NCBI GenBank assembly: GCA_023853785.1
Contig: JAJIRX010000533.1
Location: 248,001 to 312,000, forward strand
Source: Psilocybe azurescens
Lineage: Eukaryota; Basidiomycota; Agaricomycetes; Agaricales; Agrocybaceae
Length of the DNA stretch: 64,000 nt
Reading direction: 5' to 3'
Part shown: piece after piece, positions 51,631-64,000 of the stretch
Position numbering within the stretch: the stretch's first letter is position 1
Layout of the letters: the number at the start of each line of letters is the position of its first letter
Position numbers and translations under genes: made by a program
Notes under the pieces: generated by a model
What the model was told of the DNA's origin: nothing
Seen by the model: the letters and a program-made list of their open reading frames with translations, nothing else
The model's database searches: none

Positions 51631-53929
51631 GGGTGCGGGAGGGGTGGGGATAAGGTGTTGGATGTAGTGGGTCGCTGTCAGCGAGCGAGCAGGACGGAAT
51701 GGAATGGAATAGGATGAGAAGGGGGAACGGGCGCTGAGTGAAAGAGAGGGGGGGTGGATGACAGGCCGTTCGTTCGTTGATGATGTGGTAGGTGATTCGT
51801 CGTCCGTACTCTACTCCTGCTTCTGGGCTTGCACTCTGCTCTGCTCTGGGTGGGGTAGGAGCAGGAAGGAGGAGGCCAGGAAGGAAGGAAGGCTGGATAA
51901 GGGTTCTTCGCGGGGGCAACGTAGTGTGGCGGGGTAGATGTGTGGGAGGATTCGAAGGCTAGTATGAGTTTTAAACGAGCCAGCCAGCCAAGTAAGCCCT
52001 CCGATAAAAGGCGTACAGCGGAAGGAAAGGGAGGCTCGCGGAGGAGATGGAGATAGTCAAGAGAAAAGAAAAAAGCAGAGGCAGTTAACCCAGCCTGTGA
52101 AAGGTCAAGTCGTCCTCTAGTCGTGGACCACTTTGGCCAACTGGCAACTTTCACAGGGCTGCCAGGCACCCCATCAATTCACCACCACATATTCCAGAAT
52201 CAAACCGGCCTTGCCTATATATACACCGTGTATGTGCCTGGCACTCTCCCCATTAACCATACCCTATCCTGCACATCTCTTCTCATCCCCGCAGTCTTCC
52301 TGCCACCGGCACGCACACGCTGAAAGGTATCTGATAAACTGAGTATGTATATCCATGACTTGACTTTGACAGCGCAGGATAAGGTGACCACTCGTGCTCG
52401 CTCGTTGAGTGGGCTGACCCGAACCAGTTGTCCTAAATTGCTTCCTCGGCTTGGCGCACTTGGCTCGCTCTCAGCTCTTCTCAGCTACTATATGTAAAAA
52501 CACAATCCCGTCCCGTCCGTCCCACACCACCGTCGCCGTCCCAGCGTTACCGCAGCACCCACCGATGACATGCCCACCATGCCCACCCACCCAACAGCAT
52601 AGCCCACTGGGTTATTACTATCAGTGTCACCCCCAAAAATTTGCCCTTACATAATAAGTAACCCACTCAACGCCCTCCCAAATCCGTCTTACATCCCCTC
52701 CTTCCTCCCTCCCCTTTCAACGTCCAACCGCCTATCTATCCAGCCACTGACATGCATGGACGTCCCACACGTCCACCTAATCATCTCATCCCATAGCATC
52801 CCCTCATCGATCATCGATCATCGACATTTCCCATATCCCGCCACGCATCGGCACAGCGGCACCAAGCAGAACTTCAACCAACCAAGCACCCCAAGCCAAG
52901 CTCGCTGCCCTCTCGCGGCTCGCTGCCCTCTCGCGGCTCGCTGCCCTCTCGCGGCTCGCTGCCCTCTCGCGGCTCCCTGTCCGATGTCAATGTCCAAATC
53001 CATGCGTAATCAATGTCTTGTCCCTTCCTTGTCCCGCCTGTCCTGTCCGCGCACAAACGAACAAACGGATTTCCATTCAAGATATCTCTCTACGTATGCA
53101 TGTGCATATAGGTATGTATTCTCATATAAATAAACCCACAGTTCCCACCCGTTCTCACTGTCTCGACGCTTTAATTATCCACGGCCCACCACGGCTATAA
53201 TAAGCTGTTACTCGTCGTCAGTCACTTATCTTTGTATCTGCGACGGCCGTTCACTGCTGTCGTGGGTGGGTAATCTGTATCCTAGTTATAGTGCATACAT
53301 ACTTGAGCACGTATAAGTATAGCTCTGCGTTACCACCCATCCAAGTTCCAAACCACCCAAAACACACTGCCGCCTCGCTGCAAGGGTCTATCATCGATCA
53401 ACGGCTTTTATGTATATTAAAGGATATACCAAAAATCACAACGCGGCTTGACCTTGACACTGAATCTGACACAAAGGGCAAGGCACACACCCAACTCTAT
53501 TACATTAATAAAACGAAAATGAATCACGATCACTGTTGCATATGACTGTTCAATTGCTTTGGTTTGGGTCAATTACCGTGCTTCAGTTACTCACCAAATC
53601 GACAAAAACCACCACCACCATCATCAGCCACAGAAAGCCACAGCCTCGCCTCGTTCGCCACGAGTCCAGGCTGATCATGGTCATATAAGCAATGAGCGCC
53701 GAGCGCTGAGTGCTGAGATTGAGACGCCTGAGATGCAACTACAGTCCGTCCGTCCTCGAGGCCTCTATAAGCAGATACTAGAAGCAGATCCCCATCTCGA
53801 TTCTCGGGAAATGCGAGGTCCCTTAAGTGTTCACTTCACGTACCCACTCCAATTCCAATCCCAATCCCAATTAAAGCCGTCCCCTTCCTCGTCTCCGCGT
53901 TCATCTCCGTCCTCGCGCCTCGAGGCCCC
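51631..53929. other. Upstream of the low-complexity gene; C/T-rich non-coding DNA
   Basis: Pyrimidine-rich on the plus strand, with no recognised gene. It contains the 18-bp tandem repeat at 52901-52972. The first few hundred bases probably hold the promoter and 5' leader of the minus-strand low-complexity gene. Confidence 0.4.
52901..52972. repeat. 18-bp tandem repeat, four perfect copies
   Basis: Unit CTCGCTGCCCTCTCGCGG repeated head to tail four times, followed by a partial CTCCCTG. Because 18 is a multiple of three, every frame stays open across it; this produces artificial repeat peptides on both strands. No spacer structure, so not a CRISPR. Confidence 0.9.
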
Positions 53930-55870
53930 TCCCGAAAATGATCAGGCCCTCTTCAGCTCTAGCGCACTAAAAATTTTGCACCCCTTTAAGTTTTCTCTTC
54001 CCTGTGATGTGCGTACCGTAAGGCTTAAGCGATATCGTATGTGTACCGTGTACGTTACAGTAATACTAATACGTATGTACCTTGCACTTATGACATGCCT
54101 TGCTCCGCCGGAATCAGGAGTCAGGAGTCAGGAGGGATGTGATCCATCCTCCCTCCCCCTCAAAAACATCTCTCGAATCCCTATTCACTGGCAGTCGCAC
54201 ATGCGACTACGACTATAATATCCCTACACCGCGAATGATGAATCGCCAGCCCCACATCATTGATGCTCATTGCTGATATATAACATATACGAGCAAGTAC
54301 ATCCGCGGCAGCCTGAATTAACTGCAGTGCTATTTCAATCTCACTGACCTACGAGCTTATAAAGACGCACGCGCACGACTCGTGCTGTGCTATGTAATAT
54401 GCAGTGGATGATCAGACAGGCCTGCCACTGCCAGTGGACCAGTTCACGATCATGATCATGATCATGTCCACATCCAATTCCATGTTCGTGCACGGGACCA
54501 CCCACAATTACACCGTTGCTGAGTATTCAGCGTCGAGTGACACGATACCAAAAATACCTGCGTGCCTGATTCAGCCCGCACGCGCTCGAGCACGAGCACG
54601 AGACTACATAGAGTATACGCACCATTATTAACACCGGTGCACTATCGAGTATCAAGCCTCGAGCCTTGATGTGATTTACGAGCCCCCAGCTTGCCTATCA
54701 CACTGTAAGCAAGTTACAGTATACTCGTACTGACTCTGATAAGGTGTTTTCTTCCCTACTTTTACCCCAACATAAATAAAACCACCGTGAAATCAAAAAT
54801 ATGTCTACACACGGCCCTCAGGCCTCAGGCATCAACGGCTACCGCCCGGCGCGAAGTCGTAACTCGCCGGGAATACATCCCATGCATCCCAGTCAAGGCG
54901 ACATCCGAGTCGCTATAAGTTGTCAAGCCCAAGCTTGAGTCAACTGCCACTGCAGAATGGTTCTCGACTCTCGAGGCTCAGATCGATGACACCCGTGCGC
55001 GTTATAACACTCAAGTCATCCCAGGTGGGCCGTGAAGCTATGTATGTACCGTCCACGGTGTACCCTAGTGCACAGTTCTCACAATTACCTGCCGAAGGCA
55101 GGGTATTTTGCATGTATGAAATTCGTTAGTTGCAATCTAGTACATAGATGTAAATAATAAATATCATGCCGTAGTACAATTCCTTCGGTTGGTAATAGCG
55201 GACTTCGTCCGCTCTTTCGAGTATTGAGTAGTAGTAAAATAAGCACATAGTCTAAGCTCCATGCATACCCTGCAGTACTGTACATATACACATGATGACT
55301 GATGACGCCGGCCTCAACGTCGACCTTCGACTTCGACATGACCGTCCCGAGTCGGAGGTAACTCTGCGCTTAATTAAATTAAATTCTGACTGTCATTTCT
55401 TTGTTTTCTGTGTGTTTTTTGCGGTTTTTCCAGAACATTGACTTGACACTGACTGGACAGCCTGTGTGATGTTATTACCAGGCTTATCCGAGCCATATCC
55501 CATGTCTACATATGTACTCCGCTGCAAGCAAGCGAGCAAGCGAGAAAGAAACTTGAATGAACATATGTACAGTATAAATGTCATTCAGCTTCCCAATAAC
55601 AAGGATGCAATGCAGCCTCAATGTTGGTCCATTCATCCCTTCATCCCCTCAGTATGTAGATAAAAGTAAAATCCTGACATACCACAAAACCGTGACCGGG
55701 TAATACTAGCATCGCTACACTGTGTACGACTATGAAAAGCACACTAGAAGCTCCAGCCACTCTGCGCCACTGAAAACAGAACGCCAAATATGGCAAATCT
55801 CATGTTTTTTCGCATATCTTCTGAGGCGGCCGCCGCCGAGGGCCAGGTCACACGCCCGGAAACAAGTTCG
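53930..55870. repeat. Decayed copy D of the kinase/zinc-finger repeat spacer
   Basis: Blocks match the spacer of repeat copies B and C. 53930-54250 corresponds to 59310-59660 in the same orientation (GAAAATGATCAGG, AGTCAGGA, GCGAATGATGAATCGCCA). 54380-54560 corresponds to 59750-59940. 55370-55540 corresponds to 28605-28745 (TAATTAAATTCTGACTGTCA, GACAGCCTGTGTGA). 55750-55860 corresponds to 60930-61030. It lacks the kinase fragment, zinc finger and tRNA. Identity is clearly lower than among copies A-C, so it is older. Confidence 0.65.
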
Positions 55871-56393
55871 CCGCCTTAGCCCTCTGTGGAGTAAGTACGT
55901 GCACAGCAGTGAATTTTACCTAGGGCTCTATCTCTAGTGAGCATCATTCGACTATGCATCCCTTCGTGATGATGAGCGATGGTTAGAGTGGGTACCCGCA
56001 TTCTCCTTACGTAAAAATGCAACCCTGGCCAAGGGCTGGTCTTCTCAAATACGACCCTTCAAGACAGGATCTGGAGAAGATGGAGCTGAAGTTGTAGAAC
56101 CTAGGACACGATGCCAATAGCCGAAAACGTGCCGCGTACTGGAACCATTCTCGTAGTATCTAGTAGGATGCATGCTCTCAGGAAACCCCTGGCATGTGAT
56201 AAAGAAATCGGTCCTTCTTAAGGTTCTTTGACTGAGAATCATGAGAACAAGGCGATTAGAACACGTGCACTCGTGGCTTACGGGCGCCTATTCTCATCGA
56301 TAACCTGAAGACTCGGTTAAAAGAGGTGGCCCTCGTCTTCCATTCCGCCATCTCCCACTTCAAAACTCACTCGTCCATTCATCGTACGCTATA
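55871..56393. other. Intergenic upstream of BTB 3
   Basis: No supported feature beyond the presumed BTB 3 promoter. Confidence 0.35.
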
Positions 56394-57542
56394 ATGCCTG
56401 CCCTTATCCCTGCCACTCCGTATGAGTTCGATGAAAAGCATCTCTCGGACTCTGAATCCGAGGAGTTCTTCCCGGCTGAACCCTTCGGTTCGTCAACCAA
56501 TATCCCTGCGAACGGCTTCAACCCAGGGGTCCCAGGCTCATCTAAAGGCAAAGAATCTGATGTTATTGAAAGAGACGCCAGCTATTACATGGAGAGCAAC
56601 TTCATGGTGTTCCAGGTGCGGATACATTCTCATCTTCGAGTCACTCGTGCATAGGACTGATGCGAATGATACCACTGTTGAAATTCAATTAGGTGCAGAA
56701 GTGCCTTTTCCGCATTCCATCTTATCTCTTCAGCAACGAGTCTCATGTTTTCGGGGCATGTTCCATCTACCTCAGTCCACCTCAGAAGGAACGCACGATA
56801 CCGAGGGATCATCCCCATCTAACCCGATCATTTTACCCGACGAATACTTGAAGGAGGATTTCCGTTGTCTTATGAAGGCACTCTATCCGCTGTGAGTACT
56901 AGTACTCGCACTGCCAGATATATCTCATCACCAACGATAACTTTACGCAGGTCATTCAGCCTCAATCTAAAGCTCTCCACATCCGAGTGGACCTCCGTCC
57001 TGAAGCTCTCCACGCAATGGTACTTCATCAACCTCAGGGAGGTGGCAATATCAGAGATAGAGCGTCTGAACGAGCTCAATCTCGTCGAGAAAATCCTATT
57101 GGGCAGAAAATATCGGATTTCCTCCTGGATGGTAGAAGGGTTCTGCGGTCTAGTAAACAGAACTGAAAGCATTAGCGACGACGAGGCTATCGACATCGAC
57201 TCGGACTATATTACAACCGCGTACAAGCTATATCGCATGCGGGAGTACAGAATCACGGAACGTTCTCCGTTCATAGCTGAAAATCACATTGAAGACATCT
57301 TTGGTCCCGAATTGCAGAGTGTGCGAGCAGACGAGAAGGGTTACAAAGCACCTCAGGAGGAGATTGAGTTCAAACGTCCTCCTTCACCAGAAATGGGGTT
57401 TATGCCTCCTTCTTCACCAGAATGGGGATTTATGCCCCCTCCACCAAAATTGGTGTTTATGCCCGAGGTTTCCTTTCAAGGTGAAATAATTGGTGTTCGT
57501 GAATCTAGCATTAAAAAAGAACAAAAAGAAAAAATAGAGTAG
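56394..57542 (+). CDS. BTB/POZ domain protein 3 (one-base frame break)
   Basis: Third BTB-family gene in the window. Exons: 56394-56615, 56693-56891, 56951-57542, about 337 residues. An acidic N-terminus (KHLSDSESEEFFPAEPFG) leads into the BTB core: YYMESNFMVFQ, VQKCLFRIPSYLFSNESHVF, RGMFHLPQSTSEGTHD, GSSPSNPIILPDEYLKEDFR, LMKALYPL, then LNLKLSTSEWTSVLKLSTQW and VEKILLGRKYRISSWM. The C-terminus carries two GFMPP repeats and a VFMPE variant (PSPEMGFMPPSSPEWGFMPP). Exon 2 has T4 at 56748-56751 where T5 would keep frame (SHVFRGMF). The other exons are open. Probable interaction adaptor, partner unknown. The tRNA-Glu copy on the other strand is about 100 bp downstream. Confidence 0.8.
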
Positions 57543-57644
57543 CGTATATACTTTTGCTGAGTATTGCTCAAGCCTTTTGATTTACCCAAGGAATGTAGGA
57601 TCGTCTGAAAAGAGAAATTTGATCAAATGATTAAATAAATAAAA

Positions 57645-57725
57645 TTCGGGTACGGGGAATCGAACCCCGAGCTGCCGCGATCACTGTATGAGAGGCGGCA
57701 ATGTTAGCCGTTACACCATACCCGA
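57645..57725 (-). tRNA. tRNA-Glu (CUC) with 9-base intron, inverted copy
   Basis: Same cloverleaf and intron (TACAGTGAT) as the copy at 31498, with a fully paired acceptor stem (TCGGGTA/TACCCGA). Its upstream flank (57726-57800) matches the upstream flank of the 31498 copy; its 3' flank matches nothing, so the duplication ends at the tRNA. Confidence 0.92.
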
Positions 57726-58076
57726 CGTAGTATCAGTCAATAAAGCACCATTTCCAAAGCAACGGCCAGTTGGCTTGGAGAAAGGTAGCCTGACTATTGG
57801 CCAGCAATTGGGCGCTTGTGATATGACCTTAAATTCGGTACATCATGAAGCTCCAGTATGATATCGCATAGAGTAAATTTGGTAATGATATAATTTCCTA
57901 CAGACTGAGCCTCAGACTGCAAGTGTTCAACATTCATCGCGTTAGCTGCATACCGCAGGAGTACAGTGTTTCTGATTCCAGGAACAACTACCTCTTCGAT
58001 CCTATGGCTCGCTCAATACGTCTCACGACTTTCAACAGATCTTTTCCCTCGTAAACTCCCCCCATGACGATTGGAC
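57726..58076 (-). repeat. Spacer between zinc-finger copy C and tRNA-Glu
   Basis: Reverse-complement match to 31135-31497 (for example the CAATTGCTGGCCAATAGTCA block). No coding capacity was seen. Confidence 0.7.
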
Positions 58077-58878
58077 TTATGCTTTAAGCTTGGCGAATGC
58101 GTCCGGCTTCACAGTGATTTTCCAGATAGGTTCTTGGTCACCTTCCACCCTGCATTTGACGGTCATGTAGTCGCGATTTGGCGACATGCCTTCGTCGGCC
58201 CAGCAAACAAGTTGTTCAAGACGTCTACCATCCACGAGATCATGATCATAGCGGCATTTCGCTTTGAATTTGCAGAAACCATGATCATTGTTAGATCTGC
58301 AGATGCTTTGAACCTTGTCCTGTTGACATAGATTAATATATGCCTGCTTTGTGATTATTAAAAGAACGCACATTGCTGTCTTCTTTGGGGCCGAATGTAT
58401 TTATTCCTAGCTTATGCTCCGCCAGCAGCAAAGACTTCGGTACATTGTACGTCTTCTCATCACGTCCTTTCGAACTGTAATCCATCCCATCGACGACGAT
58501 GTCCCAGCCATCTTTCCACCCGTCGTACATGCCGTATCGCTCGAATCCATATCCATAGTTGAGTTGGACAACAAAATTTGGTCTTTTAACCCCCTGGTTG
58601 TGTTATGGATTGCCCGTGTAAGTACGATGAATGGGAAAGAAGGAATAGGCGCCGCTGACCAGACGCAAAATCCTCTTGGTGTTGAAAATCGTATGGCTGT
58701 ACTTGCAACTGCGATCATGGTCCGGTTTTGCTTCGCAGTTACTGTAAATTTTTCCAAAGAACTTTCCACGTAAGGAGTTCGACTCCCCTGTAATTTCTTC
58801 CAATGTTTGTTTGCACCTTTTCGAACGAGACCAGCATACCGTGCGCGCGGCGTAATCCCCAGGAACGCCGCTGGGCAT
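58077..58878 (-). pseudogene. CCCH zinc-finger gene, copy C
   Basis: Best-preserved copy overall. Starts MPSGVPGDYAARTVCWSRSK and reads to the TAA after TYTGNP that is shared by all copies. It continues in frame through NYGYGFERYGMYDGWKDGWD and YNVPKSLLLAEHKLGINTFG, then an intron (donor GTGCGT, acceptor CAACAG), then the CCCH finger CRSNNDHGFCKFKAKCRYDH and EGDQEPIWKITVKPDAFAKL, ending KA-stop at 58077. Only the one shared stop interrupts it. If that codon is spliced out or read through, this copy could encode about 230 residues. Function unknown. Confidence 0.6.
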
Positions 58879-61055
58879 TGTCGTACTTCAGTTCCAAGAA
58901 TCAACGAGGAAGATCACTCCCTTATAATTCCAGGCTACAGTCGCCTCGCGTTTACCTTGCGGCTACTCTTATTTTAACTTAGATTACATGCAAATATCAA
59001 GCAATGATACTATTTACACAGAGCAGGTTAAAAAAACATGGTAGAACGGCATATCGGCTATTATCGAGTTCAAGGACTTATTCAAAGTGCAATTATAACC
59101 TGGTACTAGACTTGTATCATAATGCTTTGTTTAGATTTGTTACACATATATAATTTATCATAGTTTGCGAGCTGTAATTCATTTCGAATCAGCTGCGCCA
59201 TTACTATCACTTGTCGTCTATCTTCAGTCGTTTCCGGTCGGCGTATTGATCCTTCAGTGCTTTATGAACCTTGTTTGAATCCGGATCCATCGTTCCAAGA
59301 TCATCGTTCATCTCCGTCCTTGAGGCCTCCTGAAAATGATCAGGTCCTCTTCAGTCCTAGCACACAAAACTTTTGCACCGCTTTAAGTTTTCTTTTCAAT
59401 GTACGTACCGTAAGCGATATTGTATACCGTGATAATAGTTTACAGTACGTACCTTGCGCTTATGGCATGCCCTTCTCTCCGCCGGACTCAGGAGTTAGGA
59501 TAGATTTCATCCTCCGTCCCCCTCAAAAAATCCCTTGAACACCATCTCTCAAATCCCTACTTCAGTCGCACACGCGACTACGACTATGATATCTCTGCAC
59601 CTTGAGCTCCAACTGGACCGCGAATGATGAATCGCCAACCTCACGTCATCGATACTGATACATAACATATCAATACATGCGCGGCAACTTGAACCACAGT
59701 GTTATTTCAATCCTACAGAATTGTGCTTATGATAGTGCTTATAAAGACTCACGCTCATGACTCGTGCTATGTAATATGCAGTGATCAGACAGGCCTGCCA
59801 CTGCCGGACTCCTGTGGACCAATTCACGATCACGATCGTGTCCTTGTTCATGTTCATGCATGGGACCACCCATACATACACCACTGCTGAATATTGAGTG
59901 TCGAGTGACAACTCAAGCTGTCTCGATACCAAAAATACTTGGATGCCTGAGCTTGCACGAGCTCAAGGCTATATATACACCATGATTAATGCTCGTGAGG
60001 TATGAAGCCTCGACACCGACTTACTCAGCTCTTATCATATGGCCTTCAAGTCTTAACTTTAAGCTTCTCGCGAGCCTCCCATCAACCGACCGGCGGAACC
60101 CAAGGAAGATCCTTCAGCAGCAGCAGCAGCCTTAATAAAATCTTTCTAAGAAATATTCTAAAAATCAAATACGACGCCCTTCGATTGCGTGCAATTGCCA
60201 GAGCCACGGGCGCCTGAATCCTTCCAGTGTTCAAATGCATTGATCCTTATCCTTATCCTTGGACATCGCTAAATTCAAGGTGCTATGTCGAAATTTTACT
60301 TAGGGCACTCATACCAGTTCGGAAGGGATGAATGGACGAGTGAGCGCACATTAAGGCTGCACTACGTCCTTGTTATTCGGAAGCCTCACGATATTTATAC
60401 ATATGTTCGTTCAATTATCGTCAAGTTGCGTACTCGCTTATTCGTTGCGGAGCCCTTAGACGTGGGATATGACTCGGATAAGGATGCGTTGTCACACAGG
60501 CTGTCCGGACGTTCACTGACAAGGTCAAAGTCAAGGTTGAGAAAAAAACACAGAAAAAGAGAGAAATGACAGTCAGAATTTAATTAAATGCGTCATATGA
60601 AGTCGACGTCGAGACCGGGTGTCATGTGTACATTTCTGCAGAGTATGCACGAACTGACCACCAGAGTACATCGTGGGTGCCAGTGGCCGCGGTACGAGCG
60701 CCTGGGAAGGTTTGGGCATGTACGGCGCGCACGCGGGTCATGGTCATGGCATTAAAAAATGATACACAATAAAGATTAAACCTAGAGGATTACCCTGCAA
60801 TGGCATTTAGCTCTGAGTAAACCCGGGCTTGACAAACCGTAAAAAACCGTGTCTGGGCACGCCGAGGATTACTACACTGTGTATAGGAATTAGCACACTC
60901 AAAGCACACTAGAACTAGTAGAAGCTCCAGCCACTCTGCGCCACTCAAAGCAGAAATCCAAATATGGCAAATCTCATGTTTTCCACATATCTTCTTTGCC
61001 CGCCGCCGAGGGTTTGGGCACGCGCCCTCGGCAATGACGCCATGCTTATACCCTG
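58879..61055 (-). repeat. AT-rich spacer of the kinase/zinc-finger repeat, copy C
   Basis: Reverse-complement of 28229-30316 over nearly its whole length, including the block 60282-60816 and the mini reading frame at 59207-59290. It is slightly longer than B, because B lacks about 100 bp of the block near 60650-60750. Confidence 0.75.
59207..59290 (-). CDS. Conserved 27-residue mini reading frame, copy C
   Basis: Encodes MDPDSNKVHKALKDQYADRK then RLKIDDK, differing from copies A and B at two residues (E to K, G to A). Frame and stop are preserved. Confidence 0.3.
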   Translation of the reverse strand: MDPDSNKVHKALKDQYADRKRLKIDDK

Positions 61056-61608
61056 TCATCGTGAACGGTGAAGGTGAACATCAAATAGAGATACAGTCGA
61101 ATCCAAGTCGAACTCGCCATAACCCATACCCGTGAAAACCCATAATCTATTATAACTCATCATTTTTTCAATCCACCGACTTGGTTCGCAGGGAAATGCA
61201 ACCCACATTCCATAAACCTGTGATAATTTTCGATAGTGATATTGGTTACGAGGACGGTCGGGAATGAGATCCTTTATCTGAGATATCTGCTTTACGATCT
61301 CCACGAGAGGCTCATAAACGACTTTCTTAGAACCGTTTGTTTGGGTTGGAAGTTGCGAAAAATCTCTGAACATCACACGGTTATCGTCGCCGAGCATCAA
61401 AAAATTTCCAGCGTATAGCGCATCATCACGTAGCGATCCTTCGATTCCAGAGGACTCTTCACCTGATGATTTGATTTTCAGGTGAAGGTTGATAGGATTC
61501 CTCGGGTGATGATCGTTGAATGATAAATTTGGTCACCTCAGGAGGTACGAAAGGAAGATACGTCTCCATGAAAGAGTCAATGGGAACCCTCACGAATTGA
61601 GTATCCAT
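61056..61608 (-). pseudogene. Truncated FunK1 kinase N-terminus, copy C
   Basis: Minus-strand twin of 27676-28228. MDTQFVRVPIDSFMETYLPF is followed by the same extra base after PEN, which breaks the frame. GDDNRVMFRDFSQLPTQTNG and RPRNQYHYRKL then resume in another frame. No catalytic core. Confidence 0.75.
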
Positions 61609-61928
61609 CTCGATGGCAGGAAATGGTTCTAGGATCATGCACAAGTCTTGCATGTAGTTCGCACGGACAAACCAAGCCTTGTGTCGTAAAAGAAGAGTCA
61701 CGTATAAGGCCAATATCAGACGGTGGATACCAAGGGTGCTTGCATGCGCTTAGTTCAGACATGTGCGAAATTAAGTAGCCATTGTTATTCAAGCCATTTT
61801 TATTCAGATACTAAGCATATTGGACATTGTGGAAATATAGAAAGAAGCTAAGAAACGTCATAATCCGTTAAAAGTCGTGAAATGAAGAGAGGAGGCAGGT
61901 TGGAAGAGAAACATAGAACAAATAAGTA

Positions 61929-64000
61929 TCACTTCTGGTTTTTACCTTCGCTGGAGTCGTCCATCCTCGCAAGCTTCGATTGAGACTTTCCTTCGCCCTC
62001 AACCTGTCGTGGATCGGCGGTGTTCTCCTCCGAGCGTTCTCGCTTCATTCGTCCCGGCGTCACAGACAGTGCCCCATCGGCATTCTTGGCTGAGTGGATA
62101 ATCAAGGGAGTTGAGGACCACTCTGAAGCAGTGGTTTGCATAGCGATAAAGCAATCCGCGAAGTCTTTGTGTATTTGCACAAAATATTTGGCTTTGAAAA
62201 GTTTGGCATCGCCTACACGCTGGATGTAATCCATCGTCATGACGCGTCTCAAACCTTCTATCAATGCAGCAAGGCCAATATCCTCCTCCGATTTAGGTGG
62301 CGCAATGCACTTTTCAAGTTCTTCGAGAATGCTATGAGCCATGAAGCAATCATATCTTTCTTTAGTGGGTTCCATCTGGTTGACAAAAATTGGCCTGCCA
62401 TATGCGGCGCCTGACTTAATGCGACATGTCACGGTCCATAGTAGAATCCACCATAGTGACTCTAGATCGTGCTGAAAGTTATGGACAACTGCTCTGGAGG
62501 AGCCCAGTTTTGAGAGCGCGGTTGCCCTTGCCCTTGCCGCTCGCGCCAGTTGGACAGCACTCACGCGCTTTCGGTCTGCTTGCATTGCTTCTTCCATGCC
62601 TATACTATTGAGGTAGCGCTTGAGCATAACCTCTAGTGGCATGAAGTAGGGAGTTCCCTGTTGTAGTTTAAGTGAGAAATGGATTGCCATTTATTATGGG
62701 ATTGTGGACAACATACAGTTTGGGGATCAGCAGAGACTTTATAATCATTTGGAGGCGGGAATTTCTTCGCATATTCAAGATCCGCAAGTTTGACCTTCCA
62801 GGGCTCTTGTGCATTATCCAAATTGCCCCGGTATGCCATGATATTTCCTGAACTGATGTCGCGGTGGACCCACCCGGCACATAAAAGCAATTGGAGCGCT
62901 GAGCAAGTGGATGTGAGGATAAGGCTTATTAAATAGCAGCAATAGACTTACGCGTGAGTGCTTGGTGCAGAACATTGACAACCTCGCCAAGTGTTCCAAG
63001 CGTGCCCACCGTCTTGCAGACCTCTTGGAATACAACACGGTAGTGCTTCTTGATTCCGAAAGTACGAGGAGCTATCGGGACTGTGAAATCCCTGGATTCT
63101 ACGGGATGCGTTTTCTTGTTTCTACTTCTGCTGCTAGACAAAGTCGTGTTGACGCCAGTTCCAGTTATGGAACTGTCTTCCTTGAGATCAGGCTCCAGGA
63201 GTATTCCCTTCTCTATCACAGCTCCGGCAGGATAATGGGTGGTGGTTGTGCCGGAATGATCGAGCACAATCGCAAGAAAAAACTGCCTGTACCCTTTGTC
63301 TTTGACCAGTTGTTTGTGGTCCTCCTGCAGCTCTCTTAACCCCTCTATCTTAGTTGGAGTTTGCCAGAACCGCTCGATGTCGCCGAAAATAGCATTCTGT
63401 ATTTCTCTTTCAGTTTTCGCCGAGTTGTCGAGCCAAACATCCTTGAGAACGAGGGGTTCACCGATGGCCTCCCCATTGTCATCGAGTTTGGTGACTCGAT
63501 AAACACGAGCCATGCGGCCAGTGATGTTGTTTGAGCGATACTCTGAGAGTGTACTGACAGTACGGAAGCGCTGAAAATGATCGGTGAGCACTGGGTCGGG
63601 TATCTTGAATGTGTATAAGCCATCTTGCTCCCGTGTAACCATTGGGTCGTAGCCCAGCTCTTCATCTGTAGCAAACAGAAATGCCGTCAGAACCTTGATC
63701 AATAACTTCGGGTTCTTTGACAGAAAATCAGCGGATGTTCTGCACAAAATATGACATATGACGAACCTGGATAAAGCTGAAACGCTCTGAAGCGGCAGAG
63801 TGCGACCGCGAATGATACCATAGAGTCACCTCATCGGATTCTATCGTTATCTTTGAATTCATATCAATTGGATGTTTTTGACTGAAATTTTTCTGAAGAC
63901 GTACCCCGAATGTGAACATACGGCGAATGTCGTCATTCATAATCTGGACATTGGCGGAGACAGCTTGCAAGGCGTTCTAAAACAATAGCCAGTGCCTGAT
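61929..64000 (-). CDS. FunK1-type fungal protein kinase K3, 5' end outside window
   Basis: Inverted near-copy of K1 with the same exon plan. Visible exons: 63976-63905, 63850-63767, 63714-62952, 62898-62717, 62657-61929, all in frame. Exon 1 (FunK1 N-terminus) lies beyond 64000. Signatures: NDDIRRMFTFG, GRMARVYRVTKLDDNGE, VLKDVWLDNSAKTERE, CAGWVHRDISSGNIMAYR, LADLEYAKKFPPP, GTPYFMPLEVM, VVHNFQHDLESLWWILLW, and a charged tail (KRERSEENTADPRQVEGE). It differs from K1 at roughly 20 of 254 residues in the long exon. No homopolymer breaks were found. It heads repeat unit C as K1 heads unit A. Confidence 0.87.

Noticed and set aside
52901..52972. Regular repeat that might suggest a CRISPR array
   Set aside because: The 18-bp units are contiguous with no spacers, and the organism is a fungus. 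It is a minisatellite.
54404..54631. Palindromic ATCATGATCATGATCATG stretch suggesting a regulatory site
   Set aside because: It is a short simple repeat inside decayed repeat copy D. The other copies have ATCGTGATCGTG variants, and nothing indicates regulation.

Overview
The window looks like nuclear DNA of a mushroom-forming basidiomycete (Agaricomycetes). Genes are cut by many short introns of about 45-65 bp, mostly GT-AG. The gene content is typical of that group: FunK1-type fungal protein kinases, BTB/POZ and F-box/leucine-rich proteins, GPI-anchored GH16 glucanases, an OPT oligopeptide transporter, and an intron-bearing tRNA-Glu. No rRNA, CRISPR array, reverse transcriptase or transposase gene was seen.

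Layout. 1-2600: decayed DNA, a diverged tandem duplication of about 1 kb holding fragments of asparaginyl-tRNA synthetase and of a Hva1/TUDOR-like gene. 2808-6030: two housekeeping genes facing each other, cytosolic AsnRS (+) and the diphthamide enzyme DPH5 (-). 6874-11784: an F-box protein and two BTB proteins (+). 12379-16373: two GH16 glucanase genes in tandem (-). 17935-35643: a repeat array made of tRNA-Glu, spacer, FunK1 kinase, truncated FunK1 N-terminus, AT-rich spacer and a CCCH zinc-finger gene. It is interrupted by a single-copy coiled-coil gene (25254-26578). 36619-37526: a 908-bp element with inverted repeats of about 355 bp. 37616-39096: a third GH16 gene (-). 40285-41790: LSM4 (-) and an unknown gene (+) sharing a 199-bp promoter. 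44831-47810: OPT transporter (-). 49289-51630: a low-complexity Q-rich/acidic protein (-). 53930-55870: a decayed repeat copy. 56394-57542: a third BTB gene (+). 57645-64000: the kinase/zinc-finger/tRNA unit again, in inverted orientation and running off the right end.

Two themes stand out. First, seven recognised genes plus the Q-rich gene are open except for single-base length changes lying in homopolymer runs. This includes AsnRS, which should be indispensable. Residual sequencing or assembly error is therefore more likely than mass pseudogenisation, though slippage cannot be excluded without reads. Second, the kinase/zinc-finger repeats break exactly at tRNA-Glu genes and contain a segment of about 0.5 kb that sits in opposite orientations in different copies. 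Exon coordinates were traced by hand from splice signals and family conservation; nothing was checked by search or alignment software.
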